Shown: piece after piece, positions 24,568-38,554 of the stretch | Numbering within the stretch: the first letter of the stretch is position 1 | How the letters are laid out: every line of letters begins with the position of its first letter | NCBI GenBank assembly: GCA_030535295.1 | Contig: JAUMXK010000008.1 | Span: 1-47,924 of the forward strand | DNA from: Eubacteriales bacterium | GTDB taxonomy: Bacteria > Bacillota > Clostridia > Lachnospirales > Vallitaleaceae | DNA: 47,924 nt | Direction: 5' to 3' | Notes under the pieces: generated by a model | Databases searched by the model: none | What the model was told of the DNA's origin: nothing | The model's input: the letters and a program-made list of their open reading frames with translations, nothing else | Position numbers and translations under genes: made by a program

Positions 24568-25905
24568 GTGAAGAAAAATAAAAAGTTAAGTCAAGTAGAT
24601 ATTATCGCATTGGTGTTAGGCTCCATTATTGGTTGGGGTTCTTTTACCTTGCCCGGAACGAAATTTTTGCCACAGAGCGGGATTGTCAATACCATGCTTG
24701 GATTTTTGCTTGGCGGAATTTTCGTATCCTTTGTCGTAATCGGCTATCGGACTTTAATGCAGTACAACAATGAAGATGGAGGTGAGTTTAGTTATACATT
24801 TCATCATTTGGGACGGATACATGGTTTTGTAGTTGGTTGGGCTTTGTCACTTTGCTATTTAAGCTTGGTACCGCTCAATGCTACCGCTGCGGCCTTGATT
24901 TTGAAGGAAATCATTCCCGGCGGCATTCAATTTGGTCATTTATATGATGTGGCAGGCTATCAGGTCTATTTATCGGAGATTATAGTGGCCGGTCTTGTGA
25001 TTGCGATTTTTGCCTATATCAATATTCGAGGTTTGTCCATTAGTGCCAAAGTTCAGCAGGTGCTGAGCGGACTGCTCCTTTTCAATATTGTCCTGGTATT
25101 GGCTTATATGCTCTTTAAAGTGGATTTGTCGGTTTTTTATGAAAGATATTTTATGCATACGGAAATCAGTTGGAAGCAAATCAGCGGTGTCGTGGCCATT
25201 ACTCCATTCTTATTTGTGGGCTTTGATGTGGTGCCGCAGGTGACGACTGACCTGGGCTTTAAGGCGGAAAAGGCCATTAAGCTTAGTATTTTCACTATCT
25301 TTGTCGGAGCTTTTTTATACAATGCGCTCAATTGGGTGGCGGGTCTGAATTTCTCTCCGGAGCAAGCCAAGGCACAAAACTGGGCAGTCGGAGCAGCGGT
25401 CTTGAATCAAATGGGTATTATTGGCTTTGCGCTCCTGTGTATTGCCCTTTTCGGGGCAGTATTCGGCGGAATCAATGGCTTTATGATTAGCTCCAGTAAG
25501 CTTCTGGGAGCCATGTCGCACTACCATTTGATTCCGGAAAAATACCAGGAAAAAAATCAGGTCGGGGTATACCGCAATGCCATTCTCTTTGTATCGGTAA
25601 TCAGTGCCGTGGCACCGTTTTTGGGTAGAGAAGTCATCATTTATGTGGTGGATATGTGCTCTCTTATGGCGGCCATTGTCTATGGATATATTTGCTTTAT
25701 CGGCTTGAAATACACCCATGGGAAATATCGCTTTTTCACCGCCCTGGGCTTAATTGTCAGCATTATCTTTGTGCTCTTGCTGTTCTGGCCGGGTTCCCCA
25801 AGCCGCCTGCAAATGCCGTCCATCATACTCAGCGTTCTCTGGGCCGGACTGGGCGCCTTCTACTATTTCACCGTGGCCAGAAAGAAATACGGGCTGGAAG
25901 AATAG
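24568..25905 (+). CDS. APC-superfamily amino acid permease
   Basis: A secondary transporter of 445 residues with about 12 membrane helices. The N-terminal GSIIGWGSFTLPG is the substrate-binding unwound helix 1 motif of amino acid/polyamine/organocation permeases. The start is GTG at 24568, with GGAG nine bases upstream; an ATG at 24564 is out of frame. The substrate cannot be read from sequence. It follows a terminator and so may be transcribed separately from the sulfur genes, although its promoter is not evident. A strong terminator lies 34 bases downstream. Confidence 0.88.
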   Translation: MKKNKKLSQVDIIALVLGSIIGWGSFTLPGTKFLPQSGIVNTMLGFLLGGIFVSFVVIGYRTLMQYNNEDGGEFSYTFHHLGRIHGFVVGWALSLCYLSLVPLNATAAALILKEIIPGGIQFGHLYDVAGYQVYLSEIIVAGLVIAIFAYINIRGLSISAKVQQVLSGLLLFNIVLVLAYMLFKVDLSVFYERYFMHTEISWKQISGVVAITPFLFVGFDVVPQVTTDLGFKAEKAIKLSIFTIFVGAFLYNALNWVAGLNFSPEQAKAQNWAVGAAVLNQMGIIGFALLCIALFGAVFGGINGFMISSSKLLGAMSHYHLIPEKYQEKNQVGVYRNAILFVSVISAVAPFLGREVIIYVVDMCSLMAAIVYGYICFIGLKYTHGKYRFFTALGLIVSIIFVLLLFWPGSPSRLQMPSIILSVLWAGLGAFYYFTVARKKYGLEE

Positions 25906-25938
25906 AGGGTTATAATTTTAAAAATCTTTAATTCAGAA

Positions 25939-25982
25939 AGAGATAAGCAATGTGCTTCTGCAATGCTTGTCTCTTTTTTTTA
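25939..25982 (+). terminator. Intrinsic terminator after the permease gene
   Basis: AGAGATAAGCA (25939-25949) pairs with TGCTTGTCTCT (25964-25974), one wobble pair included, followed by a run of T. Confidence 0.88.
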
Positions 25983-26157
25983 TAAAAAGCACTAGCTAAG
26001 GGATATCAATAGTGTTTGCAGGAAACAGGTTTGCCGGTCTTTAAGGTGGCAGACAAAAGGAGATTTTTTAGCTAACTTTGTTATAAAAAGAAAAAACAAA
26101 AGATAACAAGACTCTTTGTATAAAACATATAAAATATAATAAAAATACAAAAAAATA

Positions 26158-26186
26158 TTGATAAAATAGACAGAGAGTGATAAGAT
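26158..26186 (+). promoter_or_regulatory. Candidate promoter of the GH85 gene
   Basis: TTGATA at 26158-26163 and TAAGAT at 26181-26186 with a 17-base spacer. The surrounding 25983-26378 is very AT-rich and then purine-rich and contains no gene I can support; about 190 bases of untranslated leader would result. Confidence 0.5.
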
Positions 26187-26378
26187 AAAAAAGAGAAAAT
26201 AAAAATAATGTTAATAAAATGTTAACAAAGAAGAAAAGATATAGAAGATTTGACGAAGAAAAAAGGAGGTCAGAGACAGGAAGCGAAAGTAAAGTCGGGA
26301 ACAAAGGAAACATAGGAATTAACACCTTTTGGAGAAGGAGCTCCGGGCAAGAAGCAATTTATTTTAGGAGGGAAAGAT

Positions 26379-29300
26379 ATGCAACAGAAGAAGAAAGTCA
26401 AAAAAATAATGGCGTTTGGTTTGAGTCTTTGCATGACACTAAGCCTGTTTGGTGGAATTTCTACTCATGCAGATAGCTGGCCGGACCAAGGAGAAAGCAA
26501 AATCGGAAGCGTGCAGCCTCATTTTTCGGGTTATCGGGTTCGAGATATCGAAACATGGGATGCCGAAACCGACCATCATGCAGAATTGATGCGTGCCAGA
26601 GTACCGCTCCAAACCAGAAATGCAAGATTTACCGAAACCCAGGCCAACAGCAATCTGACGGCACCAGTAGAAGTGATGCTGATGCAGGGCGATTATGGCA
26701 ACTCTTTCTTTGACAGTACCATTGCCAACAATGCCTATGGCAATGTTGCCTTCAATTTCTGGCAATATACCGATTATTTTTGTCCTTGGCATGGTGCAGC
26801 CACCATCGGCACCCCAAGGGGGCTTTACAATCCTGCCACCAGCAACTGGCAAAGCAGAGGCTTTGAATTCGGCATTGTCAATATTCCGAACCAAGCCTAT
26901 ATCAATGCTGCCCACAAAAACGGGGTCAAGGCCATTGCCTGTATTTATTTTGATCCAAGTTTTCGTCCGGGTCAAACCAAACAGGAATTATTTGAAAAAG
27001 ATGCCAAAGGTCGATACATCATTGCCGACCGTCTAATCGAAATGGCAAAACACTACGGTTTTGACGGCTATTTCTTAAATAGCGAAGAAGGCGGGCCGGA
27101 TGAATACAAACCATTTATGGCGCAAATTACACAGTCCGGTTTGTGGACCCAGTTTTACAATACCGACAGCAGCTTCGGGCCATACAAATCGCAATATCTC
27201 AAAGACGAAAAACATGGCAAGATTCATGATTCGGTCTTTGTCAATTATGGCTGGAGCAATGTGGACTCCTTTGTCCTGCATGCGGAGTCGATTGGGGTAG
27301 ACCCTTATGAAACTGTCTTTTTGGGTATTGAAGCCAATCACGGACAGTTTAAAAACCATGGGGAAACCGCCATTCAAAAGTCGTATGACAGAAATAAAAA
27401 TCCAAAAGCCAGTGTGGCTCTTTTTACCCCAAGTGATATGTATCAAAGGGGAATTGACAGTATTGGAGCCAAACTGGGATTTAGCAAGCAATTGCCTGCC
27501 CATCAAAGAAATGAGTTTCAATGGATGGTAGCCGAAAGAGAAAGAATGTATTTTTCCGGCGTGATGTGCAATCCCAAAGACACCGGAAAAAAACCAGGCT
27601 ATCAAAGAGAAGACGTGGTCGTATCGGATGCTTCCGGCTGGGTTGGAGTAGCGGATTTTAGAGCGGAAAGCTCTGTCATTTCCGGTAGCAGTTTTTACAC
27701 CAATTTCAACATCGGAAAAGGAATGCAATACTTTGCCGACGGAAAAATGCTCAATGATGAGCCATGGACCAATCTAAACGACCAAGATATCCTGCCAAGC
27801 TGGCAATGGTGGTTTGAAACAACTGCCAAGAAAGCCTTGAAAGCCGATTTTGATTTTGGCTCCAAAGACATTCAAAAAGATAGAGAAGGTCAAGTGAAAG
27901 CCTTGCCTTATCAACAAGTCGGAGCATGGCACGGCGGCAACTCTCTGGTCGTATATGGAGATTTGGAAGCGGGAAAAGAGAATTTCCTGCGCCTTTATAA
28001 GACAGATTTGACCGTTCGTGAAAGTACAAAGGCCAAGATACGTTTCCGCAAATCTTCGGAGGACAACGCAGAAATGAAGCTGGGTCTACTTTTCAAAGAC
28101 CAGCCTTACAGCGTCCAAAAAGTGAACATCGAAAATGCAAGCACAAAAGGAGAATGGACCGAAGCAAGTCTGGATTTATCCCCTTGGAGCGACAAGCAAA
28201 TTGCGGCGTTGGGATTTGTATTTGAAAGTGAAGAAGCGGTTTCTGGTTATCAAATGAATATCGGACAAATTGCCATCTCTGACACTGTAGATGCACCGGA
28301 AAAACCGGACAATTTCCAAATTCAAAAATTGTATCAAGATGGACAGGTGATTTTTACATGGGATAGAAAAGATTATCAAGAAGTGGATAAATATCGCATT
28401 TACAGCAAAAACTCAGATGGAACACGTCATTTTCTCGGAGGAATCTATGATGGAATTTGGTATGTGAAAAATCATTTTGCCGATCAGGAGCAAAATACCA
28501 TCTTTGAACTTACGGCGGTTGGCAAAGATGGCATCGAAAGCAGCCCGGCACAAATTGAAGTAGATTGGAATCGTTTTCCGAAGAATTTGGCGGTAGAAGA
28601 AGATATGTTGAAGGAACTTGGATTCAAACAAGCCAAAGAGCTTGGAAAACTCGAAATCAGTTGGAACAATGCTCCAAATCAAGAGGCAGTCAAGGTAAAA
28701 GTAGCACCTCTGTGGAAAAAGGCAGACGATGAGGAATACCATCTGTATGAAAAGGAATTGGTACAAGGAGAGGAAAGCATTACTTTGGAAGTGCCGGAGA
28801 TGAAAGACGGCTATGAATACGATGTGACGGTTTCTCCGAAGTTTGATGGACAGTATGAGCAAGGCATCAGCTATCGGGGCAGATTTTTTGATGGCTATGC
28901 CAAACCGCTTTCGGCAAAAGATGTCAAGCTTTTGGACGGTGATAAAATCATGCTCAAATCGCCGTTGACCAAGGACTGGCATTATGTGACCGTGGAATTT
29001 AAGGCAGATGGAGCGGAAGAGCGTACCCGCCTGATGCGCAAAGAACGAGGCGTGGATAGAAGATATCATGCCGCCCTACAGTTACCGGCTTCCAAAGGTA
29101 CGATTTATATTGAATTGGAAGACTACACCAAGAATAAATCGGAAATTACCATTGTCTATGATGAAGAGTATAAATTTGATTTAAAGACATTGGTAAGAGC
29201 CAATAAGTATTTGGTAGAGGAAAGAGAAAAAGCTGAGAAGAAGTTTAAAAACGCCAATCTAAAGGAAATCCTGGATAGACTGGAAGTGCTTTTCCATGAG

Positions 29301-31187
29301 GCAAAGGAAATCCTGCAATCATTGGAAGACAATCGTCAACGAGTGCCGGAATTAACGGCAGAAATGGACGGCTTGATCAATAGTCTGGAAGAAAACGACA
29401 ACAGTGTGACCATTACCTTTGAGTGGGCACCGCCGACCGGAATTACCATGGACGACCTGAACGGACTGGTTTCCTTTGAGCTGGTGGATAGTGAGCAAAA
29501 AGTAGTCCCTGCGAATAATGGTATGGTTTATGAATTGTTCAAAGGCACTTATTATGTCAAAGTAAAATCATCGCATTTTATGGTGCTAACCTCCACGCAA
29601 AGAGTGGTTGCCGATGCCGCAAAGACGGTACCGGTATTGGTTGAGTTGGTTCCTACTAGCGGAAAATTACTCAGTGCGCCAAAGAAATTGACCTATCAAT
29701 TGGGCGAAGAGCTGGATTTGACCGGCGGCCTGGTGGAATTGACCTATCGTATGACTCCGAAAGTACAAAAGGAATTGACCGATGCCAACTTCACCATCAG
29801 TGGCTATGATAAAAACACCTTGGGAGAACAAACCGTCAAAGTCAGCGGCTTGCGCCAAGAGTTCTCCTTTGTGGTGACGGTAATCGAAAAGCAAACCAAT
29901 AAGGAAGACTTGATGAAGGCGATCACCGATGCCGAGGCTGTGAAAGAGAACTTTAAGTACTTCAATGCAAGTGCCGAAAAGAGAGAAGCCTTTGACAAGA
30001 GCATGGAAGATGCCGTGGCACTGCATGATGAAGAGGATGTCAGTGTAGAGCGTTTGGAAGCGGCCATTGAGAACTTGAAACAGGCGACAGATGCTTTGGA
30101 TGGAGAAGAAACCAAGAAAGAAGCCTTAAATGAAGCTATTGAAAGTGCCAAGCAAATCAAGGAAACCGCAAAATATAAAAATGCGGAATTGGCTCAAAAA
30201 GAATATTTTGAATTGATGTTGACCTTGGCCGAAGAAGCAAAAGAAAGCAATAAAGCAAGTCAGGAAGAAGTAGATTTAATTATCGAAATGCTGAGAGAAG
30301 CACAAAATAGCTTGAATGGACAAGAAACACCGGCACCAAATCCGGACAATCCGAAACCGGATAATCCAAAGCCGGAACCGGAACCAAAGCCTGAGCCACA
30401 ACCGGAAGTGCTGCTACCATACATTCCGGAAGTGACGGAAGAAGTAGCGGAAAGCACCACCGAAAGTGCACCGGAAGTGAAGATTGAGGAAGAAGAAATC
30501 GCCCTTTCCGCACCGGAAGATAAGGCCAAGTTTGAAGAGCTGACCAAGAATGTAACGGACGAAAAGACCAGAGAATTGGTCAAGGAGCTGGTGACGAAAA
30601 AACTCAGCACCGAAGCATTTGCTAGGAAGATAGGCGACGAGGCATTGCAAAACTTTGCGCAAAACATCGAAGAAAAATTCAGCGATACCAAAGCGGAAGT
30701 CTGGTTTGCCAAAGAGCTTGCCTTTGCAGAGATTACCGGTTTGGTCAAAGGCTTTGAGGATAATACTTTCCGAGGGGAAAAGGAAGTGACCGGCAAAGAG
30801 TTTCTGACCATGTTGGTTCGAGCTTCCGGCAAAGAAGTAAAAGCGGAGGAAAGCAAAGATTGGTTTGCTCCATATTTTGCTGCGACAGAGCAATTGGGTT
30901 TATTGACAGGAGTTGACTTTGATTTAAGCAGAAGTTTGACACGTCAAGAAGTGGCAAAACTTGCCTATAACTATGCTATGATAGGTAAAAGTAAAGTTTT
31001 ATTGCCAAATCGCAAGGGAATGTTTACGGACAGAGAGGATATTACAGAAGACTATCTGCAAGCAGTGGATTATCTTTGGGAAAAAGGTGTTTTGAAAGGA
31101 TATGAAGATGAGAGCTATCGTGGCCTTCATACCGTCAAACGTCAAGAAATAGTGGCAATATTATATCGTTTGCTCAAAAATAAATAA
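26379..31187 (+). CDS. Secreted GH85 endo-beta-N-acetylglucosaminidase with SLH repeats
   Basis: A 1602-residue surface enzyme expected to cut the chitobiose core of N-linked glycans. A signal peptide occupies about 1-31 (KKK start, hydrophobic core, THADS). The GH85 catalytic domain covers about 45-420, with Asn234 and the acid/base Glu236 in FDGYFLNSEEG. After it come a carbohydrate-binding-like region (about 430-640), an FN3-like segment (640-730), a helical region, a bacterial Ig-like domain (about 1100-1172, YQLGEELDLTGG to TVKVSG), two FIVAR-type three-helix repeats (about 1175-1315), a Pro-rich linker (about 1319-1343) and S-layer homology repeats (about 1440-1602). The SLH repeats should bind a secondary wall polymer. 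AGGAGGGAAAG precedes the ATG. Its gene has its own promoter and terminator. Confidence 0.93.
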   Translation: MQQKKKVKKIMAFGLSLCMTLSLFGGISTHADSWPDQGESKIGSVQPHFSGYRVRDIETWDAETDHHAELMRARVPLQTRNARFTETQANSNLTAPVEVMLMQGDYGNSFFDSTIANNAYGNVAFNFWQYTDYFCPWHGAATIGTPRGLYNPATSNWQSRGFEFGIVNIPNQAYINAAHKNGVKAIACIYFDPSFRPGQTKQELFEKDAKGRYIIADRLIEMAKHYGFDGYFLNSEEGGPDEYKPFMAQITQSGLWTQFYNTDSSFGPYKSQYLKDEKHGKIHDSVFVNYGWSNVDSFVLHAESIGVDPYETVFLGIEANHGQFKNHGETAIQKSYDRNKNPKASVALFTPSDMYQRGIDSIGAKLGFSKQLPAHQRNEFQWMVAERERMYFSGVMCNPKDTGKKPGYQREDVVVSDASGWVGVADFRAESSVISGSSFYTNFNIGKGMQYFADGKMLNDEPWTNLNDQDILPSWQWWFETTAKKALKADFDFGSKDIQKDREGQVKALPYQQVGAWHGGNSLVVYGDLEAGKENFLRLYKTDLTVRESTKAKIRFRKSSEDNAEMKLGLLFKDQPYSVQKVNIENASTKGEWTEASLDLSPWSDKQIAALGFVFESEEAVSGYQMNIGQIAISDTVDAPEKPDNFQIQKLYQDGQVIFTWDRKDYQEVDKYRIYSKNSDGTRHFLGGIYDGIWYVKNHFADQEQNTIFELTAVGKDGIESSPAQIEVDWNRFPKNLAVEEDMLKELGFKQAKELGKLEISWNNAPNQEAVKVKVAPLWKKADDEEYHLYEKELVQGEESITLEVPEMKDGYEYDVTVSPKFDGQYEQGISYRGRFFDGYAKPLSAKDVKLLDGDKIMLKSPLTKDWHYVTVEFKADGAEERTRLMRKERGVDRRYHAALQLPASKGTIYIELEDYTKNKSEITIVYDEEYKFDLKTLVRANKYLVEEREKAEKKFKNANLKEILDRLEVLFHEAKEILQSLEDNRQRVPELTAEMDGLINSLEENDNSVTITFEWAPPTGITMDDLNGLVSFELVDSEQKVVPANNGMVYELFKGTYYVKVKSSHFMVLTSTQRVVADAAKTVPVLVELVPTSGKLLSAPKKLTYQLGEELDLTGGLVELTYRMTPKVQKELTDANFTISGYDKNTLGEQTVKVSGLRQEFSFVVTVIEKQTNKEDLMKAITDAEAVKENFKYFNASAEKREAFDKSMEDAVALHDEEDVSVERLEAAIENLKQATDALDGEETKKEALNEAIESAKQIKETAKYKNAELAQKEYFELMLTLAEEAKESNKASQEEVDLIIEMLREAQNSLNGQETPAPNPDNPKPDNPKPEPEPKPEPQPEVLLPYIPEVTEEVAESTTESAPEVKIEEEEIALSAPEDKAKFEELTKNVTDEKTRELVKELVTKKLSTEAFARKIGDEALQNFAQNIEEKFSDTKAEVWFAKELAFAEITGLVKGFEDNTFRGEKEVTGKEFLTMLVRASGKEVKAEESKDWFAPYFAATEQLGLLTGVDFDLSRSLTRQEVAKLAYNYAMIGKSKVLLPNRKGMFTDREDITEDYLQAVDYLWEKGVLKGYEDESYRGLHTVKRQEIVAILYRLLKNK

Positions 31188-31244
31188 TTCAACGCAGATA
31201 AAAGTTAAGTTGTACTGAGAAATTCGGGGATGCCTTAAACAAAG

Positions 31245-31290
31245 AGAGTGTTGCAAAAGGATTCTAAAATCACATCTTTTGCAACGCTCT
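31245..31290 (+). terminator. Terminator after the GH85 gene
   Basis: Arms 31245-31259 (AGAGTGTTGCAAAAG) and 31276-31290 (CTTTTGCAACGCTCT) form a 15-bp stem with one wobble pair and a 16-base loop. The T run after it is weak. Confidence 0.75.
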
Positions 31291-31720
31291 TCTGTCTTTG
31301 GTTAGGAAGTGGTATCTTCTTGGAAAGTTGTCTTTAATAGCCCTCTAAGGAATTCCTTAACTTTCTTATTTTTGGTTAACTTGTGTCCAAAGGCCTACCA
31401 TAATTCAGAAAAAATATAGATTTTTTCTTTTTTTATAAAAATTTTCCTACATTATCTATAAAAATATGATATACTACTAAGAAAGGTTTTTCGAAAAGGA
31501 AAACTCTACTTCCCTTGCTTTTTGGTACAGTCTTATTTAGGAAGGCATATCAGCCCTCCTGAGAAGGATAGAATCAAAAAAGATGGTGAGAAAAATGAGT
31601 GGAAAATGGTATAAGAAGGTAGGAGCTCTTACATTTTATATAAATTAAATTTTCGATTAAACTTTTGTTTGGTTTCGTCGATAATATACTTAGGTAAAGA
31701 GAAAGAATAGGCGGTGATAT
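31291..31720. other. Leader of the ATP synthase operon
   Basis: No gene is supported here. The stretch is AT-rich, with a TTTTTCGAAAA palindrome near 31488-31498 and possible -10 boxes (TATGAT at 31465-31470, TATACT at 31685-31690) without clear -35 partners. A 21-codon frame at 31583-31648 lacks a good ribosome site. The promoter of the atp operon must lie here or at the far end of this gap. Confidence 0.4.
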
Positions 31721-32083
31721 ATGTTTTTCAATAGAGATAGCCTGAAAGCACTCGCCATGTTGACGCAGATGGGAATTACAATGATTGTGCCGATTGGTTT
31801 GGGGCTTTTTGCAGGAGTATTTTTAGACCGAAAACTGAATACAGCGCCCATTTTTTTGCTGATTTTTATTCTATTGGGAATTGTAGCCGGTTTTCGCAAT
31901 ATTTATCAAATGACTCGCAGCTTTCTCAAGTCACCGGCGGAAATGGAAAAAAAACAGCAAAAAATATTAGATGAGATGAAACAACCAAAAGCGAATGTCT
32001 TTCAAAACGAGAATCGCCAGGAAAAAGTAGAAACAGCACAAGAAAAAGAGGAAGCCAATGACGCAACATCAAAAAACTCTTAA
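31721..32083 (+). CDS. atpZ: AtpZ/AtpI-like small membrane protein
   Basis: A 120-residue protein with two membrane helices (about 17-34 and 42-62) and a long charged C-terminal tail. The pattern LTQMGITMIVPIGLGLFAGVFLDRKL and the GIVAGFRNIY after the second helix fit the AtpZ/AtpI family that precedes F-type ATP synthase operons and has been linked to Mg2+ or Ca2+ transport and to c-ring assembly. GGCGGTGAT precedes the ATG. Its 3' end overlaps the next gene by 26 bases, and it heads the ATP synthase operon. Confidence 0.75.
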   Translation: MFFNRDSLKALAMLTQMGITMIVPIGLGLFAGVFLDRKLNTAPIFLLIFILLGIVAGFRNIYQMTRSFLKSPAEMEKKQQKILDEMKQPKANVFQNENRQEKVETAQEKEEANDATSKNS

Positions 32084-32447
32084 ATTATTATTAATGGCAC
32101 AAGGGATTTGTGCAGCTGCCTTTTTTATCCTTTGCGCATTGCTGGCTCTCCTTGTTTCCAAAGTTTTTTGGGACAGCATGGCAGGAGTTGCGGTCGGATA
32201 TTTGGGAGGCGTTTTTCAAATTATTTCCATGTCATACTCGGTACAAAAGGCGGTCGAGCAGGAAGCGCAATCTGCTCAGAAATATATGCTCAAACATTAT
32301 GTGTTACGTCTTTTGATTATGCTTGGACTCTTGCTTTTCGGAGTCTTTGCCGGCAGGTGGTATCTGCTGGGAGTTTTTTTGGGATTACTCTGTGTCAAGC
32401 TGGGAGGCTTTTTAGCGCCAAAGCTGGAGCAGATTTTAAATAAGTAA
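32058..32447 (+). CDS. atpI: ATP synthase subunit I (AtpI)
   Basis: A 129-residue protein with four hydrophobic helices, typical in size and position of subunit I, which lies first or second in F-type operons and helps assemble the c-ring. Conserved features include the small-residue-rich third segment and GVFLGLLCVKLGGFLAPKL at the C-terminus. It starts within the end of the preceding gene (overlap 26 bases, GAGGAAGCC ahead of the ATG), so translation is probably coupled. Sixty-three bases separate it from atpB, holding a small GTCAT/ATGAC hairpin at about 32461-32473. Confidence 0.75.
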   Translation: MTQHQKTLKLLLMAQGICAAAFFILCALLALLVSKVFWDSMAGVAVGYLGGVFQIISMSYSVQKAVEQEAQSAQKYMLKHYVLRLLIMLGLLLFGVFAGRWYLLGVFLGLLCVKLGGFLAPKLEQILNK

Positions 32448-32510
32448 TCTAAAGTGCCCTCGTCATAGCATGACAGTGGCTAAGAGAAATATGAAAGAAA
32501 GGAGAAAATA

Positions 32511-33251
32511 ATGGTTACGGATGGTTTATTCAGTACCGTCACAACATTAGCATCAACAAAGGCAATTTCCTTTGACGATAAGGTTCTTACTTATTTTGAT
32601 ATTGGGAAACTTCGCTTTGTCATTACCGAATCCATTTTGAGCTTATGGCTTGTCATGGCGGTTTTGATTATTTTTGCTCTGATTGTCAGAGTGAAACTTA
32701 AAAAGTTTACCGATAAGCCGAGCGGCTTTCAAAATTTTGTGGAAGCTTTGGTAGAAGCGTTGGACTCATTTGTGGGCAGTACCATGGGCGAAAAACATCG
32801 CCGCTTTACACCATATTTCGGTTCTCTGTTTTTACTGATTTTATTGTCAAACCTGTCCGGATTATTCGGAATTCGGCCACCAACGGCCAACTATTCTGTG
32901 CCTTTGGGTTTAGCACTGATTACTTTTATAATGACTCAATACTTCGGTATCGCTACAAAAGGGGTTGGCACTTACTTGAAGGGATATTTGGAACCTGCAT
33001 GGCCCTTTATGCCGCTGAATGTCATTGGTGAAATCGCAAACCCGTTCAGTTTGTCTTTCCGTCTATTTGGTAATATTGTCGGCGGAACAATCCTGATGGG
33101 TCTTTACTATGCGATGTTGCCTTGGTTTATGAAAATCGGTATTCCGTCCCTGCTGCATGCGTATCTGGATGTTTTTGCCGGTGTGTTACAAGCCTTTGTA
33201 TTCACCATGTTGAGTATGATTTTTGTATCCGGTGCAATGGCAGAGGAATAA
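32511..33251 (+). CDS. atpB: ATP synthase subunit a
   Basis: Membrane subunit a of the Fo sector, 246 residues with about six helices. It forms the ion half-channels against the c-ring. The essential arginine is Arg184 in NPFSLSFRLFGNI, and the GVLQAFVFTMLSMIFV segment ends the protein as usual. AAAGGAGAAAA precedes the ATG. It is followed by the c subunit, whose residues predict sodium as the coupling ion. Confidence 0.96.
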   Translation: MVTDGLFSTVTTLASTKAISFDDKVLTYFDIGKLRFVITESILSLWLVMAVLIIFALIVRVKLKKFTDKPSGFQNFVEALVEALDSFVGSTMGEKHRRFTPYFGSLFLLILLSNLSGLFGIRPPTANYSVPLGLALITFIMTQYFGIATKGVGTYLKGYLEPAWPFMPLNVIGEIANPFSLSFRLFGNIVGGTILMGLYYAMLPWFMKIGIPSLLHAYLDVFAGVLQAFVFTMLSMIFVSGAMAEE

Positions 33252-33294
33252 AATAAGTTGTGAAATAATAATAATTAATCATATAGTATTTTGA

Positions 33295-33585
<291 letters not shown>

Positions 33586-33644
33586 GATTTGTGTATACTC
33601 ACTGAAAGGTGTTTCGTCAGATTAGGCAGAAAGGAGGTAATACC

Positions 33645-34177
33645 TTGCAAACCGTTTATTTAGCGGCAGAGCCAATCAGTCGTTTGTTTGGTCTGGACGC
33701 AGAAACCGTCAGCAGTGCACTGATTGTCATGCTGAGTATGTTTCTCTTATTTGTATTACTGGGTTATTTATTGTTTGATCCGGTAAAGCAGTTCTTGGCG
33801 CAAAGACAAGAAAGAATTGCAAGCAAATTACATGAAGCAGATGTGGCGGAATTTGCCGCCCAAAAGATGAAAGAAGAATATGAGGCAAAATTGAAGGAAA
33901 TCCAAAGAGAATACGATCGTATCTTGGAGGATGGCCGCAAAAAGGCCCTTGATAAAGAGCAAAAGATTTTGGCAGAGGCTCAGCAGGAAGCAGAAAAAAT
34001 TGTGGCTCGTGGCCGTCTGGAAATCGAAAGAGAAAAAGCACAAGTGCAAGATGACATTCGCCGTGAAATCGTCGAAGTGGCAACTCTTTTAGCCGGAAAA
34101 TTTATTGAAACGAATATGAGCGAGGACAAACAAAGACAGCTGATTCGTGAAACAATGGATGGGATGGGTGATAGTGC

Positions 34178-34190
<13 letters not shown>
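33645..34190 (+). CDS. atpF: ATP synthase subunit b
   Basis: Peripheral stalk subunit of 181 residues: an N-terminal membrane helix (about 24-46), then a long charged coiled coil reaching up to F1. The frame is open from a GTG at 33609, but AAGGAGGT at 33631-33638 lies six bases before TTG at 33645, so TTG is the likely start and the protein begins MQTVYLAAEP. The end overlaps atpH by 13 bases. Heptad-like Ala/Glu/Lys/Gln content from residue 60 onward is typical. Confidence 0.92.
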
Positions 34191-36270
<2,080 letters not shown>

Positions 36271-36276
36271 TAGATT

Positions 36277-38549
<2,273 letters not shown>

Positions 38550-38554
38550 TGGAC

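Noticed and set aside
26219-26476. ORF overlapping the start of the GH85 gene
   Set aside because: No ribosome site and composition of random purine-rich sequence; it runs into the GH85 signal peptide region in another frame.
30260-30856. Minus-strand ORFs opposite the end of the GH85 gene
   Set aside because: They are shadows of the Pro-rich linker and SLH codons; the + strand frame has clear domains and a start and stop.
31583-31648. 21-codon ORF ahead of the ATP synthase operon
   Set aside because: It has no convincing ribosome site and no recognisable motif; likely chance.
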